From NCBI GenBank assembly GCA_030613145.1, contig JAUWMM010000135.1, positions 1 through 5,942 of the forward strand: a stretch of DNA of 5,942 nucleotides, in the 5' to 3' direction. Positions 1 through 5,942 of the stretch are shown here, in pieces (within the stretch, counting starts at the first letter, position 1; each line of letters begins with the position of its first letter). A model generated the notes under the pieces. It was not told the DNA's origin. It ran no database searches and saw nothing but the letters and a program-made list of their open reading frames with translations. The translations under genes were made by a program, and so were the position numbers. This stretch comes from Desulfobacterales bacterium (GTDB lineage: Bacteria; Desulfobacterota; Desulfobacteria; Desulfobacterales; C00003060).

Positions 1-510
1 GACAGTCAGATATTTCCTGGAATTCAAGGCGGCCCGCTGATGCACGTCATAGCCGCAAAGGCCGTGGCCTTCAAACTGGCCATGTCAGAAAGCTTCAAGG
101 TATACCAGTGCCAGACTGTGGCCAATGCCGCGGCACTGGCACGACATTTAGTGGACGCTGGTCTCAAATTGGTGTCTGGTGGAACGGACAACCATCTCAT
201 GCTGGTGGATCTGAGTAATTTGGGGATAAGTGGAAGAGATGCTGAAAGGGTGTTGGAGGAAGCGGGTATCACGGTCAACAAGAACACCGTACCCTTTGAG
301 AAACGCGGTGCTTTTGTGACAAGCGGCATTCGCATCGGGACCCCGGCAGTGACGACACGCGGCATGAAGGAACAAGAAATGGCCACCATTGGAGCCATGA
401 TCATTGAGGTCCTGGATCAGCCAAACGTTCAAGCCGTTCTTCGCCGGGTGAACGAATCTGTCAGGGATTTGTGCGAAAGATTTCCGCTTTACCCAGGGGG
501 CGGAATGTGA
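1..510 (+). CDS. glyA: Serine hydroxymethyltransferase, C-terminal part (5' end outside window)
   Basis: PLP-dependent cytosolic enzyme that interconverts serine plus tetrahydrofolate with glycine plus 5,10-methylene-THF, the main source of one-carbon units. The visible 169 residues are in frame from base 1 and begin with the hallmark [20 protein letters not shown], which in this family lies shortly after the PLP-binding lysine; that lysine must be just left of the window. The segment [15 protein letters not shown] contains the conserved arginine (codon 331-333) that binds the substrate carboxylate. The C-terminus ends at a TGA (508-510) after a Pro-Gly-rich tail, as is usual, so the 3' end looks intact. 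Family members are about 415 residues, so roughly 60% is missing to the left. purF follows on the same strand after 80 bases. Glycine and folate C1 units both feed purine synthesis, so co-transcription is plausible. I see no terminator between them. Confidence 0.97.
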   Translation, partial: DSQIFPGIQGGPLMHVIAAKAVAFKLAMSESFKVYQCQTVANAAALARHLVDAGLKLVSGGTDNHLMLVDLSNLGISGRDAERVLEEAGITVNKNTVPFEKRGAFVTSGIRIGTPAVTTRGMKEQEMATIGAMIIEVLDQPNVQAVLRRVNESVRDLCERFPLYPGGGM

Positions 511-549
511 CAGGAACTGCAAATCAATTGCACAGGTCGAAAATTTTCT

Positions 550-610
550 AATGACCAATGACTAATGTAAGACTCCATATTCAATCATCAATGACCATCG
601 ACCATCGACC
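550..610 (+). repeat. Heptanucleotide tandem repeats at the purF start
   Basis: Two short blocks of 7-bp units. Block 1: aatgacc (550-556), aatgact (557-563), then aatg (564-567). Block 2: aatgacc (590-596), atcgacc (597-603), atcgacc (604-610). Block 2 can be extended left as a degenerate period-7 pattern (tcaatca 581-587, tcaatga 588-594). The blocks share the unit aatgacc, so they probably had one origin. Block 2 contains the likely purF ATG (591) and encodes the propeptide residues TIDHRP. Such short heptad arrays are known from intergenic DNA of several bacterial groups, but their function is unknown. Confidence 0.7.
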
Positions 611-1985
611 AAGAGAAGCATGCGGTGTCTTTGGCGTGTTCGGACACGATGATGCGGCAAAGTTGACCTATTTTGGGCTCTATGCCCTCCAGCACCGTGG
701 ACAGGAAAGCGCCGGCATTGTGACCTCCACTGGAAAGTCGATCCATGAACACAAGGGGATGGGCCTCGTGCCTGAAGTTTTCAATGAACCAGTTTTAGAC
801 GGACTCCACGGCCACATAGGCATTGGGCATGTTAGATACTCAACGACCGGTTCTTCCGTTCTCAAAAATGCCCAACCCTTCGTGGTTTCCTATGCCGGCA
901 AAACGATTGCCATTGCCCACAACGGAAACCTCACCAATGCCAAAAGGCTGAGAAAAGACCTTGAAAAGAGAGGTTCCATCTTTCAGGCCACTATGGACAG
1001 CGAAATCATCATTCACCTGCTGGCGCGGCATATGCAAGGAGGCATGAAAGAAGCCATCGTAAAGGCTGTGTCTGAGATTAGAGGGGCGTATTGTTGTGTC
1101 CTGATGACCGAAGACACTCTCATTGCTTTCAGGGACCCCAACGGGTTCCGGCCGCTATGTCTCGGAATGCTTGACGGGGGCTACATAGTCACGTCTGAGA
1201 CGTGCGCCCTGGATCTGATAGATGCTCAGTATATCAGGGATATTGATCCGGGCGAGATACTCGTTATAGGAAAAGATGGCCTTGAATCGATCAGGCCTTT
1301 TGCTGAAAGCAAACCCACTTTGTGCATCTTTGAATACATCTATTTTGCCAGACCGGACAGCAATATTTTCGGGCAGAACGTCTACGCAGTGCGAAAGCGC
1401 CTTGGCAGAAACCTGGCCCGAGAGTATCCCCTTGAGGCCGACTTTGCCATGCCCTTTCCCGATTCCGGGAACTATGCGGCCATTGGCTTTTGTCATGAGT
1501 CCGGGATCCCGATGGAGATGGGCGTCATTCGGAACCACTACGTGGGAAGGACTTTTATTCAGCCTGCCCAATCCATGCGGGACTTTGGGGTCAAAGTCAA
1601 ACTCAACCCGGTACGAGATATCCTGAACCAGAAACGAGTCGTCATTGTCGAAGACTCTATCATTCGGGGCACCACGAGCAAGATGCGCATCAAGACCTTG
1701 CGGGCAGCAGGGGCCAAGGAGGTGCACATGGTGGTGAGTTGTCCGCCTCACCGTCATCCCTGTTACTACGGAATCGACTTTCCGACCAAGGCGGAACTGA
1801 TCGCCTGCCAGCACTCTGTGGACGACGTGAAAACCTTTATCGGGCTGGATAGCCTGTGCTATCTGAGCCTGCCAGGCATGCTTGAGGCCATGGAATTCGA
1901 AGAGAGCAACTTTTGTTTGGCCTGCTTTGATGGAAAATATCCCATCGAGCCGGAACGCACCCACTCTAACGATTTCCTCACATAA
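591..1985 (+). CDS. purF: Amidophosphoribosyltransferase (glutamine PRPP amidotransferase), [4Fe-4S] type
   Basis: Catalyses the first committed step of purine synthesis: PRPP + glutamine to 5-phosphoribosylamine, in the cytoplasm. With the ATG at 591 the product is 464 aa: a 10-residue propeptide, then Cys11 (codon 621-623), the N-terminal nucleophile of the class II glutaminase domain exposed by self-cleavage. Seen in order: CGVFGVFGH, YALQHRGQESAGI, HVRYSTTGSS and IAHNGNLTN (glutaminase); VVIVEDSIIRGTT at residues 350-362 (PRPP-binding loop of the type I PRTase domain). Cys245, Cys391 (HPCYYG) and Cys442/Cys445 (FCLAC) match the four iron-sulfur cysteines of the Bacillus subtilis enzyme, so an oxygen-labile 4Fe-4S cluster is expected. 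An in-frame ATG at 558 would lengthen the propeptide to 21 residues; 591 is preferred because 10-11 residues is usual. Neither start has a good Shine-Dalgarno. Stop is TAA. It follows glyA on the same strand. Confidence 0.96.
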   Translation: MTIDHRPREACGVFGVFGHDDAAKLTYFGLYALQHRGQESAGIVTSTGKSIHEHKGMGLVPEVFNEPVLDGLHGHIGIGHVRYSTTGSSVLKNAQPFVVSYAGKTIAIAHNGNLTNAKRLRKDLEKRGSIFQATMDSEIIIHLLARHMQGGMKEAIVKAVSEIRGAYCCVLMTEDTLIAFRDPNGFRPLCLGMLDGGYIVTSETCALDLIDAQYIRDIDPGEILVIGKDGLESIRPFAESKPTLCIFEYIYFARPDSNIFGQNVYAVRKRLGRNLAREYPLEADFAMPFPDSGNYAAIGFCHESGIPMEMGVIRNHYVGRTFIQPAQSMRDFGVKVKLNPVRDILNQKRVVIVEDSIIRGTTSKMRIKTLRAAGAKEVHMVVSCPPHRHPCYYGIDFPTKAELIACQHSVDDVKTFIGLDSLCYLSLPGMLEAMEFEESNFCLACFDGKYPIEPERTHSNDFLT

Positions 1986-2067
1986 TTGTATCCTTCTGTT
2001 GCTTCATTTTGAAATAAGCAATCCAGCGTGGAAATCAGGAAAAAATCCCTTTCGATAAACGACATTT

Positions 2068-2095
2068 TTGTGATTGTTCTTTCTGACTTTATACG
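2068..2095 (+). promoter_or_regulatory. Possible sigma-70-type promoter for the NifA-like regulator
   Basis: TTGTGA (2068-2073) and TATACG (2090-2095) are separated by 16 bases; each matches its consensus hexamer at 4 of 6 positions. It lies in the 193-base gap after purF and would leave a leader of roughly 75-80 bases before the ATG at 2179. I saw no sigma-54 -24/-12 element in this gap. This is a weak sequence match only. Confidence 0.25.
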
Positions 2096-2178
2096 CTATT
2101 GTATCAAATATTGGGAACTACCAGCAGGCAGTTGTTAAAACCCTTGGGCGGGAAACTCCCAGATCGCATGGTGCAAAT

Positions 2179-3702
2179 ATGAAGAAGATCGAAGAAACCA
2201 TCCTTCTTTATGAAATCAGCAAAGCGCTCAACGTGAGCCTGGATCTTAAGAAATCCCTTTACAGGGTACTGGACATCCTGTCCAATTCAATGGACATGGT
2301 GCGGGGAACAATTACCATCGTTAATCCTTTGCGCAACGAGGTTCGCATAGAGGTGGCTCACGGTCTGTCCAGGGCCGAAATGGAACGTGGAAAATACAAG
2401 CCTGGCGAAGGTATTACGGGCCGTGTGATCCAGACCGGCAAGGCCTTTGTTGTACCCAAAATCAGTGAGGAGCCCCTGTTCCTGAACCGCACAGCCACAA
2501 GAAAGGCAGCTCACCACAAGGAACTCTCCTTCATGTGCGTGCCTGTGAAAAAGGGGAGTCAGGTGGTCGGGACACTAGGTGTTGACCGGCCCTTTGACGA
2601 ATCCTATTCCCTGAAAACCGGCAAAAGGCTCCTTTCCATCATTGCCACCATGATCGCCCAGCATGTCATTAATCTTGAGACCATCCAGCTCGAGAAAGAC
2701 CAGTTGAGAGAAGAAAACCGTCGGCTTCGAGAAGAACTTACAAACAAATTCCGCATAACCAATATCATCGGGAACAGCAACAAGATGCGAGAGGTCTTTC
2801 AAATGATCTCCCAGGTGTCCAAGAGCAATGCCACTGTACTTATTCGTGGAGAGAGCGGCACGGGAAAAGAGTTGGTGGCCAATGCCATTCACTACAACAG
2901 CCTGAGATCAAAAAGCCCCTTTGTGAAAGTAAATTGCGCGGCCCTGCCTTCCAATCTCATTGAGAGTGAACTCTTCGGCCATGAACAGGGGGCCTTCACC
3001 GGTGCAATTCGCCAGAAAAAAGGAAAGTTCGAACTGGCCAACAAAGGAACCATCTTTTTGGATGAGATTGGTTCCATCGGCATAGACGTTCAGGTAAAGC
3101 TCCTGCGGGTCCTTCAGGAAAAGGAGTTCGAACGTGTGGGTGGATACAAAACCATCAAGACAGACGTTCGTATCATAGCGGCCACTAACAAGAACCTGGA
3201 GCAGGCCGTTGAGAATGAGGCTTTCCGGGACGACCTCTATTACAGATTAAATGTCTTTCCCGTCTACATACCCCCTTTAAGAGAACGAAAGACAGATGTT
3301 TTGCTTCTTGCGGACCACTTCTTGGAAAAATACGCCAAAGAAAACCAAAAGGACATCCGCCGTTTTTCAACTCCGGCCATCGACATGCTTATTCAGTACC
3401 ACTGGCCGGGCAATGTGAGGGAACTTGAAAACTGCATTGAGCGGGCAGTCCTTCTGTGCGAGGAGGGAGTTATCCACAGCTATCATTTGCCTCCGACTGT
3501 CCAGACAGCAGAAGAGTCAGACACCCTTCCGGCAAAATCTCTGGAGGATGCAGTGGCAAACCTGGAACGTGAGGTCATGGTCGACGCGTTGAAAACCACG
3601 CGGGGAAATATGGCAAAGGCCGCCCAGATCCTAAAGACAACCGAGAGGAAGTTCGCTTATAAGGCCAAGAAGCATGGCGTGGACTTTCGCCTTTACCGGT
3701 AA
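2179..3702 (+). CDS. NifA-like sigma-54-dependent transcriptional activator (GAF-AAA+-Fis HTH)
   Basis: Bacterial enhancer-binding protein that opens sigma-54 RNA polymerase promoters by ATP hydrolysis. From the ATG at 2179 it is 507 aa. Residues about 15-160 form a GAF sensor domain with text typical of NifA ([25 protein letters not shown]). Residues about 165-190 are a charged coiled-coil-like linker ([17 protein letters not shown]). The AAA+ domain carries Walker A GESGTGKE (224-231), the sigma-54-contacting loop GAFTGA (271-276), Walker B IFLDEIG (Asp295, Glu296), the arginine-finger region [13 protein letters not shown] and [11 protein letters not shown] Fis-type helix-turn-helix lies at about 475-500 ([20 protein letters not shown]). 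All motor motifs are intact. The CX4C linker of oxygen-sensitive rhizobial NifA is absent. A TTG 105 bases upstream (2074) could extend the frame by 35 residues, but those residues look unconserved; the ATG itself lacks a clear Shine-Dalgarno. No nif genes are nearby, so the target is unknown and the nifA symbol is withheld. Confidence 0.93.
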   Translation: MKKIEETILLYEISKALNVSLDLKKSLYRVLDILSNSMDMVRGTITIVNPLRNEVRIEVAHGLSRAEMERGKYKPGEGITGRVIQTGKAFVVPKISEEPLFLNRTATRKAAHHKELSFMCVPVKKGSQVVGTLGVDRPFDESYSLKTGKRLLSIIATMIAQHVINLETIQLEKDQLREENRRLREELTNKFRITNIIGNSNKMREVFQMISQVSKSNATVLIRGESGTGKELVANAIHYNSLRSKSPFVKVNCAALPSNLIESELFGHEQGAFTGAIRQKKGKFELANKGTIFLDEIGSIGIDVQVKLLRVLQEKEFERVGGYKTIKTDVRIIAATNKNLEQAVENEAFRDDLYYRLNVFPVYIPPLRERKTDVLLLADHFLEKYAKENQKDIRRFSTPAIDMLIQYHWPGNVRELENCIERAVLLCEEGVIHSYHLPPTVQTAEESDTLPAKSLEDAVANLEREVMVDALKTTRGNMAKAAQILKTTERKFAYKAKKHGVDFRLYR

Positions 3703-3789
3703 TCCGGATGACGTCTCAAGAGGTTCAGTGACTTCCCAATAAGTTCGGGCCGTACGGTTTCCATGAGCGCCGGGAATGAAGACAGCGGC

Positions 3790-4512
3790 TCAGGCCATGA
3801 CAGAGATTTCAAGAAAGGCTGATGTGTAGGAAATCTCCTCTTCGTAAACGAGCCTGCTTTGGAAGGTATCCTGGTCGCCGGTTAGTTCACCTTTGAGCAA
3901 GGCCATCCCTTTCATGACCAGATCGTAGGTCTCACGTATCATCCCTCCGATGTGCGGCGGGAGGGCGCCTGTCAACTGCCGCGCCTTGCCAAAGGCCTTG
4001 TCTATGGCCTTGATGAGCTTCTGGATGAAGTGGCCCAGTTTTTCCTTGTCGCCACCCTCCATGGCCATGAACTTGTTCGCAAGCCCTTTTGCGCAACGCA
4101 GGATGCGTTCTGCTGTGGTCTTGGGGCCAAGATAATCACCCACGGGATGCGGGTGGGCTTTGTGTGTATCTCCTAACCCTCTGACCGTTTGGGCGACTTC
4201 ATAGTGGACCTTTCTTGAAATGGACACATAGCTGAAATGTATGAAGACATTTGAGCCGTCTTTCCCCTCATATTCTATCTTTGTGTCCACCATGAAAGCG
4301 CTGACATCCTCCTGGTAGGCGTAGGATCTATCATAAATGCCGGAAGTGATAGCGCCGGTTTTCGGTGGAAACGAGGTAAGATCCACAATATCAAGCAAGT
4401 TTCGTGATTCACGGGCTTTGTCATCGGCGGGTCTTGACTTCCAGAAATTGTCTTCCTCAAGAAGAGGACCAGGCATGGGATACGCCAGAATCGGACTAGT
4501 CTCTACGGTCAT
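3790..4512 (-). CDS. Uncharacterised DUF5610-like protein
   Basis: Function unknown. The start is well supported: ATG (4512-4510) preceded at 6 bases by a perfect AAGGAGG, giving 240 aa; a TTG at 4530 would overlap that site and is rejected. No signal peptide or membrane segment is visible, so it is probably cytoplasmic. Residues 1-50 are Pro-rich and look disordered. Residues about 60-110 look like beta-strands (YDRSYAYQEDVSAFMVDTKI, then a KDGSNVFIHFS turn and strand). Residues 126-203 are helical (GDYLGPKTTAERILRCAKGL, then GGDKEKLGHFIQKL, AIDKAFGKARQL, TGALPPHIGG, ETYDLVMKGM). The order 'Y-x-x-P-x-x-T-A-x-R-I', 'GGD', 'A-F/G-x-A', 'TYDLVM' is what I remember of DUF5610 proteins; this is recall, not a search. 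The tail (SYTSAFLEISVMA) is again strand-like. The gene converges on the regulator with an 87-base gap in which I see no clear terminator, and diverges from gltA. Confidence 0.85.
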   Translation of the reverse strand: MTVETSPILAYPMPGPLLEEDNFWKSRPADDKARESRNLLDIVDLTSFPPKTGAITSGIYDRSYAYQEDVSAFMVDTKIEYEGKDGSNVFIHFSYVSISRKVHYEVAQTVRGLGDTHKAHPHPVGDYLGPKTTAERILRCAKGLANKFMAMEGGDKEKLGHFIQKLIKAIDKAFGKARQLTGALPPHIGGMIRETYDLVMKGMALLKGELTGDQDTFQSRLVYEEEISYTSAFLEISVMA

Positions 4513-4518
4513 CCTTGA

Positions 4519-4525
4519 CCTCCTT
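4519..4525 (-). promoter_or_regulatory. Ribosome binding site deciding the DUF5610-like start
   Basis: Read on the minus strand this is AAGGAGG followed by 6 bases and ATG. It fixes the start at 4512 rather than the in-frame TTG at 4530, which lies upstream of the site. Confidence 0.9.
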
Positions 4526-4677
4526 TGCAATATCCGGGGACTCGTAGTAATTCTATCGACATACTCCCAAAGAATCTTGAATCAGAATTCCTTTATCACC
4601 AGTCATGGACTTGGCTCTGTTAAAATGTGCTAACCTCTGGTATATGAAGAAGATGGAGAACCAAGATGAAAATGCCT

Positions 4678-4702
4678 AAAAAATATCCCGCCCCAGGCGG
4701 GA
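4678..4702 (-). terminator. Rho-independent terminator-like hairpin, minus strand
   Basis: On the minus strand: stem TCCCGCC (4702-4696), loop TGG, stem GGCGGGA (4692-4686), then TA and six T residues (4683-4678). A perfect 7-bp GC-rich stem followed by a U-run fits an intrinsic terminator. On the plus strand the hairpin has no T tract, so it should act only on leftward transcription. No gene on the minus strand lies to its right inside the window; it sits 5' of the DUF5610-like gene. It could also be a member of a dispersed palindromic repeat family. Confidence 0.55.
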
Positions 4703-4705
4703 CCA

Positions 4706-4733
4706 GATACATGATGCCAGATGCCCGATATGA
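4706..4733 (+). repeat. Degenerate heptad array, GATNNNN unit
   Basis: Four consecutive 7-bp units: gatacat, gatgcca, gatgccc, gatatga. Every unit starts with GAT, and the two middle units differ at one base. It begins three bases after the hairpin. Confidence 0.45.
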
Positions 4734-4740
4734 AAAAGCC

Positions 4741-4760
4741 GGTATCAGGTATCAGGTATG
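4741..4760 (+). repeat. Heptad array, GGTATCA unit
   Basis: Two perfect copies of GGTATCA (4741-4747, 4748-4754) and a partial third, GGTATG (4755-4760). It lies 40 bases upstream of the gltA start, in what should be its leader or promoter. Confidence 0.65.
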
Positions 4761-4789
4761 TTGAAACGAACGCAAAAAATCTGAAGACC

Positions 4790-4795
4790 GAGGAG
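4790..4795 (+). promoter_or_regulatory. Ribosome binding site of gltA
   Basis: GAGGAG followed by five bases (aaaac) and the ATG at 4801. It is a strong match at a normal distance and fixes the gltA start. Confidence 0.85.
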
Positions 4796-4800
4796 AAAAC

Positions 4801-5942
4801 ATGGAACAGACAGCAAAACTCATCATAGATGGGAAGACCTTTGAGCTACCGATTGTTACCGGCTCAGAAGGGGAAAGAGCCGTTGATATTTCCAGGCTGC
4901 GCCAGGAAACCGGCTTTGTAACGCTGGATCCCGGCCTTGTGAATACGGCCAACTGTCAGAGTCGCATCACCTTTGTGGATGGAGAAAAGGGCATCCTGCG
5001 TTACCAAGGCATACCCGTAGAACAGCTTGCAGAGCATTCCACCTTTGTGGAGACGGCATATCTTCTGATAAACGGCGAACTGCCCACCCATAAACAGCTT
5101 AACCGCTTCTCCGTGTTGCTGAATGACAACTCCCTTGTCCATGAGGACATGCGGGCCTTTTTTGAGCACTTTCCCAGATGGACCCATCCCATGGGCATTC
5201 TTTCCTCCATGGTCAACGCTTTGCGAGCTTTCTATCCTAAGATCCCTGAAAGAACACAGGAAGAAGAAATCAATATCACTGTCACCAGGCTGCTGTCAAA
5301 AGTGCGGACTATGGCGGCCATGTCCTATAAGATCTTTAGGGGACACAAGGTCATTTACCCGAGACATGACCTCACATACGCAGCCAATTTCTTGAACATG
5401 ATGTTCGATTCACCGGTCCGGCCTTATGTTATCGACGAAGATGTCGTAAAGGCCCTGAACGTCTTCTGGATCCTCCATGCCGACCACGAACAAAACTGCT
5501 CCACTGCGGCGGTCCGATTAGTGGGAAGCGCAAAGGTCAATCTCTATGCGGCTATTTCAGCCGGCATATGTGCACTTTGGGGCCCTTTGCACGGCGGCGC
5601 AAACCAGGCCGTGGTGGAAATGCTCAGGCAGATACATGAAAGTGGCGGGGATCTGGCCCCTTTCCTGGCCCGGGCCAGAGACAGAAGCGATCCTTTTCGG
5701 CTCATGGGTTTTGGTCACCGTGTGTACAAGACCTATGATCCAAGGGGCCGGATTATGAAAGAGGTGTGCGATAAGGTCTTGGGAAAAGCAACGCGTCAAG
5801 ATCCTCTGCTGGATATTGCCCGGAAATTGGAAGAAGCGGCGTTGAAGGATCAATATCTCATTGATCATAAGCTCTATCCGAACATAGATTTTTACAGCGG
5901 CATCCTGCTGCGGGCAATCGGGATTCCGGTCAACATGTTCAC
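4801..5942 (+). CDS. gltA: Citrate synthase, type II, 3' end outside window
   Basis: Condenses acetyl-CoA with oxaloacetate to citrate in the cytoplasm, the entry step of the TCA cycle. The frame is open for 380 codons from the ATG at 4801 to the right edge; E. coli GltA is 427 aa, so about 50 residues are missing. The N-terminal beta-rich domain typical of the hexameric Gram-negative enzyme is present (residues 1-60, TAKLIIDGKTFELP, GFVTLDPGLVNTANCQSRITFVDG). Seen next: GILRYQGIPVEQL, the oxaloacetate-binding HADHEQN (226-232), and the catalytic residues His264 (GPLHGGAN), His306 (GFGHRVYKTYDPR) and Asp363 (YPNIDFYSG), matching E. coli His264, His305 and Asp362. Arg315 matches E. coli Arg314. 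Residue 206 is Val where E. coli has Cys206, near the allosteric NADH site. The gene is divergent from the DUF5610-like gene, and its promoter is not obvious. Confidence 0.97.
   Translation, partial: MEQTAKLIIDGKTFELPIVTGSEGERAVDISRLRQETGFVTLDPGLVNTANCQSRITFVDGEKGILRYQGIPVEQLAEHSTFVETAYLLINGELPTHKQLNRFSVLLNDNSLVHEDMRAFFEHFPRWTHPMGILSSMVNALRAFYPKIPERTQEEEINITVTRLLSKVRTMAAMSYKIFRGHKVIYPRHDLTYAANFLNMMFDSPVRPYVIDEDVVKALNVFWILHADHEQNCSTAAVRLVGSAKVNLYAAISAGICALWGPLHGGANQAVVEMLRQIHESGGDLAPFLARARDRSDPFRLMGFGHRVYKTYDPRGRIMKEVCDKVLGKATRQDPLLDIARKLEEAALKDQYLIDHKLYPNIDFYSGILLRAIGIPVNMF

Larger units (their letters stand above)
4513..4800. other. Divergent intergenic region between the DUF5610-like gene and gltA
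   Basis: 288 bases separate the two divergent starts. The left part (4531-4670) is AT-leaning and should hold the promoter of the minus-strand gene, but I could not pick a convincing -35/-10 pair. The middle holds a GC-rich hairpin (4686-4702). The right part holds two heptad arrays (4706-4733 and 4741-4760) and then the gltA ribosome binding site. I found no clear sigma-54 (-24/-12) site, riboswitch or tRNA. Confidence 0.7.

Noticed and set aside
24..404. Antisense open frame across glyA
   Set aside because: It shadows the conserved SHMT coding frame. Its product is low in recognisable structure and looks like a by-product of codon bias.
1155..1964. A 269-codon open frame antisense to purF
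   Set aside because: It lies wholly opposite purF, whose catalytic and iron-sulfur motifs prove the plus strand is coding. The antisense product has no recognisable domain and no Shine-Dalgarno that I can see.
1999..2021. Imperfect inverted repeat TTGCTT...AAGCAA after purF as a terminator
   Set aside because: The stem is six AT-rich pairs plus a mismatched inner part, and no T tract follows; it is too weak to call.
2074..2178. 35-residue N-terminal extension of the regulator from a TTG start
   Set aside because: The extension does not resemble the N-terminus of GAF-type activators, and the family-like text begins just after the ATG at 2179. Translation from the TTG would also start inside the candidate promoter.
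3703..3789. Bidirectional terminator expected between the convergent genes
   Set aside because: I looked for a stem with a T tract on either strand and found only the 8-bp palindrome CCGTACGG (3750-3757), which has no loop.
4619..4634. Inverted repeat GTTA-N8-TAAC as a possible operator
   Set aside because: The arms are only 4 bp, occur often by chance, and are not tied to a confident promoter.
4644..4679. An 11-codon ATG frame (MKKMENQDENA) directly before the hairpin, which could be a leader peptide
   Set aside because: It has no Shine-Dalgarno and no regulatory codon run, and the hairpin after it has no U-run on the plus strand, so an attenuation model does not fit.

Overview
The window carries five protein-coding genes and no RNA genes, insertion sequences or CRISPR. 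It looks like a chromosomal segment from an anaerobic Gram-negative bacterium. A Desulfobacterota (deltaproteobacterial) host is my best guess. This rests on the [4Fe-4S]-type PurF with a propeptide, a NifA-like sigma-54 activator, an E. coli-like hexameric (type II) citrate synthase, and intergenic heptanucleotide tandem repeats. It is an inference from gene style, not a proven placement.

Layout. Positions 1-510 (+) hold the C-terminal part of serine hydroxymethyltransferase (glyA), cut by the left edge. Positions 591-1985 (+) hold amidophosphoribosyltransferase (purF). Its first codons lie inside a 7-bp tandem repeat. Positions 2179-3702 (+) hold a GAF / AAA+ / Fis-type sigma-54-dependent activator closest in style to NifA. 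Positions 3790-4512 (-) hold a 240-aa soluble protein that resembles DUF5610 proteins and is convergent with the regulator. A divergent 288-bp gap (4513-4800) contains a hairpin with a U-run readable only on the minus strand, followed by two short heptad arrays. Positions 4801-5942 (+) hold citrate synthase (gltA), cut by the right edge after 380 codons with its catalytic triad present.

How the genes fit together. GlyA makes glycine and 5,10-methylene-tetrahydrofolate. PurF makes 5-phosphoribosylamine, which is joined to glycine in the next purine step, so glyA-purF is a sensible metabolic pair. The sigma-54 activator and the DUF5610-like gene have no evident link to either neighbour. No nif gene is visible. 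Citrate synthase is an ordinary central-carbon gene with its own strong ribosome binding site.

Most of the window is ordinary housekeeping sequence. I found no convincing new system. The points worth a second look are the heptad repeats (one forms the purF start and propeptide), the oddly placed minus-strand terminator, the orphan NifA-like regulator and the uncharacterised DUF5610-like protein.
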